From: Nocardia sp. NBC_01730
Lineage (GTDB): Bacteria > Actinomycetota > Actinomycetes > Mycobacteriales > Mycobacteriaceae
Assembly: GCF_035920445.1 (NCBI RefSeq)
Contig: NZ_CP109162.1
Coordinates: 3,782,001-3,846,000 of the forward strand
Direction of reading: 5' to 3'
DNA: 64,000 nucleotides
The number at the start of each line of letters is the position of its first letter. Within the stretch, counting starts at the first letter, position 1. Below the pieces are notes generated by a model that ran no database searches, was not told the origin of the DNA, and saw only the letters and a program-made list of their open reading frames with translations. Both the position numbers and the translations under genes were made by a program. Positions 57,976-64,000 of this stretch are shown piece after piece.

Positions 57976-58434
57976 ATGGCTGGCGTGCCGGTCGAGGAAT
58001 ACCTGTGCACCCGTATCCGTCGCGCCGAGCAAGCGCTGATGGCCCACCACGAGGCGGTGCTGCGTGGCTACGGGCTGACCATGATCCAGTACACGGTGCT
58101 GCTCACCCTGTCCCGCGAGGACGGTATGTCCGGCGCCCAGCTCGCCCGCGCGTGCGGGGTCACCCAGCAGAGCATGGCAACCGTCCTGACCGGCATGCAG
58201 AACAAGGAACTCATCGACCGGCAACCCTCCCCGGTGCACGCGAAAGTCATGATCACCACCCTCACTGCCGCCGGCCGCGACCTGCTCGACCGCGCCTACC
58301 AGGAAGTCGTCGTGCTCGAACGTGCCCTCACCCACCGATTCACCCCCGACGAGCACACCCTGTTCTGCGAGTTCCTCGACCGCGCGACCGCCACCCTCAC
58401 CGAGCAGACACCCACCACACACGCCAGCCGGTAA
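57976..58434 (+). CDS. MarR-family regulator
   Basis: A 152-residue winged-helix regulator. The recognition region is GAQLARACGVTQQSMATVLTGMQNKELIDRQ (about 51-80). Three cysteines are visible, at about positions 11, 60 and 137. Position 11 recalls the N-terminal sensing cysteine of OhrR-type regulators, but that is only suggestive. It is divergent from the quinone oxidoreductase gene, with dyads between, so oxidant or quinone sensing is plausible. ATG 57976 follows GGGAG. Confidence 0.9.
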   Translation: MAGVPVEEYLCTRIRRAEQALMAHHEAVLRGYGLTMIQYTVLLTLSREDGMSGAQLARACGVTQQSMATVLTGMQNKELIDRQPSPVHAKVMITTLTAAGRDLLDRAYQEVVVLERALTHRFTPDEHTLFCEFLDRATATLTEQTPTTHASR

Positions 58435-58624
58435 CCAACGCGCACGCGGGGAAAGCACTGTCCGCCAGCGTGTCAGCTCTCTTGTCCGCCGGCCGGGCGA
58501 TCTACCACCCTGAAGCGCACCGGCTTGACGGATTCGCGGTGCCGCCGAATCGATCTTGCCGCGCGCCTGCGCGACGGGCATCAACGCCTTGCCAGCGCTG
58601 CCGAGGTGCGTCATGTGTCGGCGC

Positions 58625-59170
58625 TCAGGCCAACCGCCGGGCCATCTCGTCCATCACAGGCGACTCGGCGAAGGGTTGGTCTTGTCCGATCACCCGCCAG
58701 CCCCACGACTCATACACCGCTCTGGCAGGGTTGCCGACACGCACCAGCAGGTAAGCCAGTGATTCCGGACGCTGGGATAGCAAAGCGTCGTGGATGATTC
58801 GCGCAAACCCCCGGCCCTGCTGATCAGGGTGTACGGCGAACTCGCGGAAGATGTAAACCGGTGCGCCCGTCGATACGGGGAGTAGTTCGGGGTAGATCCG
58901 AACAGCCTTGTGCCACACGGCTCGAGGCCGGCCATAGGGGGTGCCGAAGGAATAGCCGATCATGCGTCCGTCGATCCGTCCCGTCACCAATTCGAAACCC
59001 GGTATGGGGGCGTACATCTCTGCTAAGCGTTCCCAGAATTTCTCGGGGCTGTACCACGGATTGTCTTGCTGCTCGCGGTGCGAGGCAAGGTAGACGGCCT
59101 GGAGTTCGTCGGCGAATTCGAGCGTTTCGGCTGCGCCGTAGCGCGCGAGCTCGAGTGGGACGGTAGTCAT
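58625..59170 (-). CDS. GNAT-family N-acetyltransferase
   Basis: A 181-residue acetyltransferase with GYSFGTPYG, the motif A HPDQQGRGFARIIHDAL (about 115-131, Q/RxxGxG/A as QQGRGFA) and a C-terminal YESWGWRVIG. The acceptor is unknown. Its start overlaps, by four bases, the stop of a truncated XRE-regulator frame upstream; in related bacteria such regulators often precede acetyltransferase genes of this kind. The 190 bases between its 3' end and the MarR gene contain no gene I can support. Confidence 0.88.
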   Translation of the reverse strand: MTTVPLELARYGAAETLEFADELQAVYLASHREQQDNPWYSPEKFWERLAEMYAPIPGFELVTGRIDGRMIGYSFGTPYGRPRAVWHKAVRIYPELLPVSTGAPVYIFREFAVHPDQQGRGFARIIHDALLSQRPESLAYLLVRVGNPARAVYESWGWRVIGQDQPFAESPVMDEMARRLA

Positions 59171-59502
59171 GACTCGATCGCCCGCTGAGCGCGTAGGACA
59201 TCGTCCCGGAGAAGCTCGTGGAGTTCCTGAGCGGCTGGTTTACGGCGCTGATCGGATGCCACCGCCGCAAGCACTTGTTCTCCTAACCCCATGACGAATC
59301 GGGTCCGATGCTCGGTCGGCAAGCCTTCCAAGGTCGTCGTCGCGTATCGGGTGCCCTGGCTAGGGTCTCCGCTGCGTACCAAGCACAGAGCGCGCTGAAG
59401 CTCGATCTGCACGGGCCCGCGCCGACTGTGCGGCGGGTACAGATCGAGCGCCGCCCACTGCGCCCGCTCGGCCCGCGGCTGGAACTGTTCCGCCTCAATG
59501 CG
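59167..59502 (-). pseudogene. C-terminal fragment of an XRE-family regulator
   Basis: About 110 residues, including ERAQWAALDLYPPHSRRGPV, ELQRALCLVRSGDP and LEGLPTEHRTRFVMGLGEQVL. They resemble the tetratricopeptide-like C-terminal end of the roughly 400-residue helix-turn-helix regulators common in Streptomyces and Nocardia. The DNA-binding and middle portions are absent; upstream of about 59502 the frame is low quality. It joins the GNAT gene by an ATGA overlap, so the pair was once an operon. Confidence 0.65.
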
Positions 59503-59923
59503 TCCGTCGCCCGCCTCGGTGCCCGAATCGCACTCCCGTCGCCGGTCGACCGGCACGGGTTTCGGGTATAGGTACAGCCACCAGGCGACAGCTACCGCCC
59601 GTCCGGGCTGGCCGTCATCGGGGCCATCCGCGCATGTGCCGGACCTCGGGAATCTGGTAGGTAGAGCCGTGAGCGACGAGACGCACCCCACCGAACGGGA
59701 CGGCGTAGCAGCCACATGATTCGTAGACAGCGGAGTGATCCGTGTGGTCAGTGTTCGGCATCAGGACGGCACGACTACCCAGAGTCACGGGCGCCATCCC
59801 CGGGAGAGTGTTTCGGCCTGATGCCGCGCAAGCTGTGGGACCGAATCGCTACGAATACGAGTCACCTGGATACGAGACATGGCCACGTTCGATAGCCTCC
59901 ACCTGGAGCCCTGAATACGTGCA

Positions 59924-59954
59924 CTCCTGACCTCCCCCTACGTCAGGTCAGGAG
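59924..59954. terminator. Stem-loop beside the HNH fragment
   Basis: Perfect arms CTCCTGACCT (59924-59933) and AGGTCAGGAG (59945-59954) around an 11-base loop, at the 3' end of the minus-strand HNH fragment. No U-run. The gap 59503-59923 otherwise shows nothing I can support. Confidence 0.55.
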
Positions 59955-60098
59955 CACATGGCTGTCCAGTGCAAGGCCAATCATTCTCCCGACGGAAGAT
60001 CTTTTCGATGACTGGATGTTCAGTAGCTCACGCAGTTCGTCCGGCTGGAGCCAGCGTGGGCCACGATGGATCATTCGGTGACAGTTCGAGCACATCGG
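59943..60098 (-). pseudogene. C-terminal fragment of an HNH endonuclease
   Basis: The minus-strand frame reads PMCSNCHRMIHRGPRWLQPD then ELRELL, the C-terminal part of an HNH nuclease (CxxCH plus the helical WLxPxELRxLL tail). The histidine/asparagine half of the active site is missing: upstream the sequence becomes the antisense of a copied inositol-dehydrogenase segment. It is a truncated, inactive remnant, and the junction is near 60094-60098. Confidence 0.7.
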
Positions 60099-60405
60099 GT
60101 TCCAACGCCGCCTGGACGACCGTTCACCGTTGTCGTCGGTCGAACCCGACCACACCCCTTTTCCTCACCCCCGCCTACCCCGGCTTCATCGACCGCTTCC
60201 GCCGCGCCTACACCGAAGAACTGGCCGCCTTCACCTCCGTCGTAACCGGCGATCTCGACAATCCCTATCACCCCACCGACGCCCTCGAGGCGTTCCATAT
60301 CGCCGAGGCCTGCGAACTTTCCCGCCGGGAAGCACGACCGGTCAAGGTAGCCGAAGTTCGCTGATGCTCCGCTTCGCCGGTAGGCCCGCCTACCGGCGAC
60401 GAGCT
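60094..60405 (+). pseudogene. Rearranged partial copy of the inositol dehydrogenase gene
   Basis: Two blocks match the gene at 55855-56871. Bases 60094-60111 equal 56218-56235, and 60112-60405 match about 56620-56911, including the stop codon and the following hairpin. Between the blocks 384 bases (128 codons) are missing, an in-frame deletion. One extra base near 60150-60165 then shifts the frame, so the product would be broken anyway. Scattered substitutions separate the copies, so the duplication is not recent. The tail in its own frame reads AYPGFIDRFRRAYTEELAAF and ends at 60364. Confidence 0.9.
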
Positions 60406-60725
60406 CGCCCGGATCGATCGCCCAGACACCATCGCCGCCAGCTTCGGGCCTGATCATGAATTCCCGAAATCGTTTGCCGCCGGAGCCGAGGGAAGCCGAT
60501 CACGGTAGCTGGCTGGAAGTGCACCGCTACGAACCTCGAGGTCGGCACGTGTGCACGCGTAGAAATTATCGCGCCGCGGTGCCAGCTCGTTGTAGTTGCG
60601 GCGGCTGTGATCGCCGCGCTGCGTGCAACGGTCGAAGCGTTGTACCCGGCTGGCAGAGCTTTCTATTGGCGAAGGTCGGAGAATACGAATCAACCGATGG
60701 CAGTGGATTTCGGTAGCGTGGGGCA

Positions 60726-61289
60726 GTGGCTGATCACCTATCGTCCTGGGCGTGGCGGGTAGCTCAGAGCGAACTGGCGCAGGCATTGCCTCGACGCTGG
60801 GCGCACTCGCAGGGAGTTGCGCGTGCAGCCGCCGCGCTGTCAATTCTGGTGGACGATGACCACGATCTCCTCATAGCCAGCGCGATCTTGCATGACGTGG
60901 GTTATGCTCCCCGGCTCGTGATGACCGGCTTTCATCCGCTGGACGGTGCCCGCTTCCTGCGGGATGAGCACCAAGCCGATGAGCGGCTTCTTCGTCTGGT
61001 TGCCAACCACACCTACGCGCTCCTGGAGGCCGAGGAGCGCGGGTTACGCAAAGAATTGGAAGAAAATTTTCCGATCCTCGACAATCCGCTGCTGGTCGAT
61101 GCCTTGATTTACTGCGATATGACCACCACCCCCTGCGGCACACCGACCACGGCTGCTGATCGGGTCGCTGAGATCCTGGCACGCTACGGTCCAGACACCA
61201 TGGTAGGCAAATTCATTCAGCGGGCCGACCCGGATATCCGCGCCGCCGTGGGCCGGATCGAACGCGCACAAGAGGTTCAACCGAGGTAG
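60726..61289 (+). CDS. HD-domain phosphohydrolase
   Basis: A 187-residue metal-dependent hydrolase of the HD superfamily. Metal ligands are visible in RWAHSQGV (His), the ILHDVGY pair (His-Asp) and VANHTYALLE (His), with an aspartate in DALIYCDMTT. Relatives act on nucleotides or phosphoesters; the substrate is unknown. It starts at GTG 60726, and its last 13 bases overlap the convergent Nudix gene. The stretch 60406-60725 upstream shows no gene I can support. Confidence 0.87.
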   Translation: MADHLSSWAWRVAQSELAQALPRRWAHSQGVARAAAALSILVDDDHDLLIASAILHDVGYAPRLVMTGFHPLDGARFLRDEHQADERLLRLVANHTYALLEAEERGLRKELEENFPILDNPLLVDALIYCDMTTTPCGTPTTAADRVAEILARYGPDTMVGKFIQRADPDIRAAVGRIERAQEVQPR

Positions 61290-61744
61290 GGATAGTTCCC
61301 TGACAAATAGTCGCCGATCTGTTGGCGCATGCTCGGGTGGATGTCGTACTTATCCAGATCCTCTGGCGCAACGAAGGTCACCCCGTCGGCCTCATCGTTG
61401 ATCGTCGGTTCCCCCCCAACCGGCCGGCCAACGTAGCAGTTCTCGTATTGCTGGCGGATCTCGCCGTCGGTGTACGCGACGATGTGGTTCGGATTGCTGT
61501 ATACGCCAAGGAAACCCGTAATCTCTGCGGTGATGCCAGTTTCCTCCTGGCATTCGCGGACCGCACACTCGGCCGCAGTTTCGCCGAAGTCCATGGCACC
61601 GCCGGGAAGCGCCCATTGCCCGGTGTCGCGGCGACGCTGTAACAGGATCGCACCGGACTCATTGGTGACCAGTAGATTGCAGGCCACCACAAGGGAGTTC
61701 GGCTTGGGTGCCTTCGGGTCGTGGTAGTACTCGATCCTGCCCAT
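61277..61744 (-). CDS. Nudix hydrolase
   Basis: A 155-residue hydrolase of nucleoside diphosphate derivatives. The Nudix box is complete, from GGAMDFGETAAE to RECQEETGI (about residues 48-70), preceded by GQWALPGG. FLGVYSNPNHIVAYTDGEIRQQY resembles ADP-ribose or NDP-sugar hydrolases, but the substrate is not decidable. It overlaps the HD gene tail to tail and lies 14 bases downstream of the XRE-type regulator gene, so the two are likely co-transcribed. Confidence 0.9.
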   Translation of the reverse strand: MGRIEYYHDPKAPKPNSLVVACNLLVTNESGAILLQRRRDTGQWALPGGAMDFGETAAECAVRECQEETGITAEITGFLGVYSNPNHIVAYTDGEIRQQYENCYVGRPVGGEPTINDEADGVTFVAPEDLDKYDIHPSMRQQIGDYLSGNYPYLG

Positions 61745-61758
61745 CGTTTGCCTCTCAC

Positions 61759-62538
61759 TCAGGGTGTCCAGGGCTGTGCGTCAGCCCAGATCGCATCGAA
61801 GCTTTCGGTGTAGCTGTCGAACCATCCGGTCTCACCCACGCGTCTGAGCTGGAAGACCGGGTTCGCACTGGCCGGCTGTCCCCAGATGTGAGGGTTGACC
61901 AGCAGAACGTCGTCGTAGCGGAACAACGAGTTGTACAGCGTGGTGCCGTGGAGCCGCACGTCGCACCGCTCGTGCGACAACAGTGAGCGGTAGTAGCTCA
62001 ACGAAGCCCGGACTTTCGCCGCCAAGGTGTCGCCGCCGATGCCTTCCTCCCCGCCGCGAGCGGCGACGGCCTCGCTTTCGGGGTTGCCGAAGCACAGGCG
62101 AACGCGGACGCCTTGCGTTGCCCGCTCGATGAGCATTTTCGCAACGTGCGGATTCGATTGTGCAAAGAACGTCCCGGAGAAAACGAGCACGTCGATTTGC
62201 TCGGTGGCATCGCGCAGCAGTGACAGCCAAGTCTCCCGTGGTACTTCGGCTCGGTTGAAGTAGGTGGTGACAAGTTCGATGTTCTTCGACACCGGCGGCG
62301 TGTCGGGGGACGGGGGCCATAAGAATGTCTCTTCTACACGGAGGTGGTGAGCCACCCGCCGGCGGTGCCTGGGGTGCGGTACCCGGCCACTGAGCCAGCG
62401 GCTAACCGTCTTCGGGTCGACCTGGCAGACATCAGCCAACGACTCGGGCATGACCCCCCGCTGGTGGAGCACGGACTGAAGCCGGACGTTCACGCTTTCA
62501 ATAGAACCCAACTGCGGGGTGTCGGGCAAGCACACCAT
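61759..62538 (-). CDS. XRE-type regulator with C-terminal DUF5919-like domain
   Basis: A 259-residue protein. Residues about 15-75 form a helix-turn-helix (SLADVCQVDPKTVSRWLSGRVPH). From about 85 the chain resembles the phospholipase-D-like DUF5919 domain: the strand IDVLVFSGTFFAQSNP, then GVRVRLCFGNPES and a late HGTTLYNSLFRYDDVLLVNPH that looks like an HxxxYxxxxxxD-type half-site. Whether it has catalytic activity or only senses a ligand is unknown. It is divergent from the radical SAM gene, 115 bases away, and probably regulates that operon and itself. The downstream Nudix gene is co-oriented. Confidence 0.82.
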   Translation of the reverse strand: MVCLPDTPQLGSIESVNVRLQSVLHQRGVMPESLADVCQVDPKTVSRWLSGRVPHPRHRRRVAHHLRVEETFLWPPSPDTPPVSKNIELVTTYFNRAEVPRETWLSLLRDATEQIDVLVFSGTFFAQSNPHVAKMLIERATQGVRVRLCFGNPESEAVAARGGEEGIGGDTLAAKVRASLSYYRSLLSHERCDVRLHGTTLYNSLFRYDDVLLVNPHIWGQPASANPVFQLRRVGETGWFDSYTESFDAIWADAQPWTP

Positions 62539-62653
62539 GACGTGTCCCCAGAACGTTCCAGGACGTCCCTCCTGGCGTCCTATACGCGGTTACGGGGTCC
62601 CGGGGTAGCCCGACACGATGGTCTCCCTCTCCTAAAACCTAAAGGGGGCCAGT

Positions 62654-63553
62654 GTGATCCGGGAAACCATAGGCATTCGCAAGATCGAGATGCTCTACCT
62701 GCAGTTGCTGTATCGCTGCAACTTCGCCTGCAAGCACTGCTTCCACGGCGAGCGATTGGAGTACGCCGACGCGTTCACCGCCGAGCAGGCATCCAATCTC
62801 ATGCGACTCATGCAACAGCAGTACGCCACCGAGGCCGTGACCCTGCTCGGCGGCGAACCCTTCGTCCACAAGGACCTGCCGCGTGTGGTCCGCTACGCCA
62901 AGCACACGCTCGGACTGACGGTCGAGATCTGCAGTAACGGCTATCGTATCGGCCCGCGCCTGCGCCAGATCGCGCCGTGCATCGACCTGCTTCGCATCTC
63001 GCTGGAAGGAGTCGGCACCACCAATGACCTGATTCGCCGCGCCGGAAGTTACGCCGCGGCAATGGAATCGCTCGCACTGGCGCGCGATCTCGGCGTGCAA
63101 ACCGGGGCCACGCTGACAGTTAATCGGTACAACATCACTGAAGTAGTGGAGCTCGCCGGCACTCTCGCGGCGTTGGACGTTTCGCAGCTCAAACTGCACC
63201 AGCTGCGACCTGTCGGCAACGCCACCCACCACCCGGACATGCTGGTCACCGACGCGGCTCACTACGTGCGTCTACGCGCGCAGCTGCGTGATGCTCAACT
63301 TGGTATCGAGGTGATCCTGGACGAAGACCTCTCCGAGAACGGCACTGCTATCTGTGCGGTACCGACCGTGCGCCATGAGATCGACCGGATCGAGTCGGAC
63401 CCGCGCGGCGCGCTCACCATGTCGTGCAAGGCGGTGGGCAAGGACTCGCACGCCTTTTGGTACGACAAGGACGCGGATGAGATCACATACCGGCCGTCGG
63501 CGAATGACGAACTGACGCTGGCTATTCCGGATGTGGTGTACGGCAATGCCTGA
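62654..63553 (+). CDS. Radical SAM protein of unknown substrate
   Basis: A 299-residue radical SAM enzyme. The iron-sulphur motif CNFACKHC (CxxxCxxC) lies at about residues 22-29, then LLGGEPFVH (the GGE motif) and ISLEGVGTTNDLIRRAG. The C-terminal third (about 220-299) has only two cysteines, in TAICAVPT and MSCKAVGK, too few for a standard SPASM domain with auxiliary clusters. GTG 62654 has GGGGG eight bases upstream. It overlaps, by eight bases, the next P-loop kinase gene, so the products probably act in one pathway. Confidence 0.9.
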   Translation: MIRETIGIRKIEMLYLQLLYRCNFACKHCFHGERLEYADAFTAEQASNLMRLMQQQYATEAVTLLGGEPFVHKDLPRVVRYAKHTLGLTVEICSNGYRIGPRLRQIAPCIDLLRISLEGVGTTNDLIRRAGSYAAAMESLALARDLGVQTGATLTVNRYNITEVVELAGTLAALDVSQLKLHQLRPVGNATHHPDMLVTDAAHYVRLRAQLRDAQLGIEVILDEDLSENGTAICAVPTVRHEIDRIESDPRGALTMSCKAVGKDSHAFWYDKDADEITYRPSANDELTLAIPDVVYGNA

Positions 63554-64000
63554 CCGCAACCTCTTCGAGAGCATCGAAGGCTTACCTGGAACGGGAAAAT
63601 CGACGGTGACGCCGCTGCTTGCCGAGGCTCGCCAGGCGGTGCTGGTACCCACGGTACCGCCGTTGTACCAGCCGCTGCGCCGGGAGCTCGACCTTTACAA
63701 GAACGCCGACGCGCGGATGTGCTTGTTCCTGTCCGCCTTGTTCACCGCGACCGATCAGATCCGCCGTTACCTGGACGCCGGGATCCCGGTCGTCGTCGAG
63801 AGCTACTTCGCTCGTTGCTTGACCACTCACAGTGTGTTCGGCGCCCAGCTCAAAGTCGCCCTCCCGGAGGGCCTGCCCCAGCCGGTCACCTACCAACTGG
63901 TGTGCGAGCCGCGCGAACGACTCAAACGTCTGGCCGAGCGGGACAAACCGATGACGCGCTGGGACGTCCTCGCCGAGCAGCAAACCGACCAACTCACCGA
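63546..64000 (+). CDS. Thymidylate-kinase-like P-loop kinase (cut by the window edge)
   Basis: At least 151 residues; the 3' end lies beyond the window. ESIEGLPGTGKST (about 8-20) is a Walker A loop of the deoxynucleoside/thymidylate kinase type, followed by AGIPVVVESYFAR, the position of the DR(Y/F)-like motif, and YQLVCEPRERLKRLAERDK, a lid-like arginine segment. The real substrate could be a nucleotide or another small molecule. ATG 63546 lies inside the radical SAM stop region (eight-base overlap), so translation is coupled. Confidence 0.85.
   Translation, partial: MPDRNLFESIEGLPGTGKSTVTPLLAEARQAVLVPTVPPLYQPLRRELDLYKNADARMCLFLSALFTATDQIRRYLDAGIPVVVESYFARCLTTHSVFGAQLKVALPEGLPQPVTYQLVCEPRERLKRLAERDKPMTRWDVLAEQQTDQLT

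Noticed and set aside
60456..60716. Open frame of 86 residues with several cysteines upstream of the HD gene
   Set aside because: The cysteines suggested a zinc ribbon, but their spacing fits no pattern and there is no ribosome-binding site.
62654..64000. Viperin-type defence gene pair
   Set aside because: The radical SAM protein plus kinase is suggestive, but the residues around the CxxxCxxC motif and the C terminus do not clearly match viperins, so I do not call it that.

Overview
The window is high-GC actinobacterial DNA, most likely from Nocardia or a close mycolic-acid-containing relative. The evidence is the dense GC-rich coding, frequent GTG starts, a HupB-type HU protein with a long Lys/Ala tail, a RamB/PrpR-type regulator and, above all, gene order. 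From memory, coaD-rsmD-pyc ... recG-DAK-rpmB ... ung-thiL-DUF3515-ddl-gpsA-fbiD-ppk-mutT1-hupB-leuD-leuC-iclR-PPOX-tRNA-gltX-fah-MFS-leuB-serA follows the Mycobacterium tuberculosis segment around Rv2965c-Rv2996c. The genus is inferred; no rRNA gene is present to confirm it.

Bases 1-41800 are mostly conserved core: CoA and pyruvate metabolism (coaD, pyc), B12-independent methionine synthesis under a cobalamin riboswitch (metE), DNA repair (recG, ung), thiamine, cell-wall and glycerolipid genes (thiL, ddl, gpsA), F420 synthesis (fbiD), polyphosphate and nucleotide sanitation (ppk, mutT1), chromatin (hupB), leucine and serine synthesis (leuCD with a divergent IclR regulator, leuB, serA) and gltX followed by tRNA-Gln and tRNA-Glu. 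Between pyc and recG lies an accessory block: metE, a small DUF1737 gene, a RamB-like regulator, an ECF41 sigma factor and a broken DHA2-type transporter gene.

Bases 41900-45700 hold a TetR gene and a reductase/hydrolase fusion gene that share one operator sequence, a transporter remnant, a nucleotidyltransferase-fold protein and a cold-shock protein.

Bases 46091-56905 are a complete-looking myo-inositol uptake and catabolism locus. One minus-strand operon runs isomerase/dehydratase, lipoprotein, permease, ATPase, iolC, aldolase, iolB, iolD. A divergent LacI regulator and an inositol-dehydrogenase-like gene lie on the plus strand. Matching LacI-type palindromes precede both transcription units. 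No iolA-like gene is seen here.

Bases 56941-64000 are accessory DNA. They contain a quinone oxidoreductase/MarR pair with an extended dyad, then debris: an XRE-regulator tail, an HNH-nuclease tail fused to a partial copy of the upstream inositol-dehydrogenase gene. After that come HD and Nudix genes and, at the right edge, an XRE regulator divergent from a radical SAM gene that overlaps a thymidylate-kinase-like P-loop gene. This last module is the best candidate for an uncharacterised system, but the window cuts it off.
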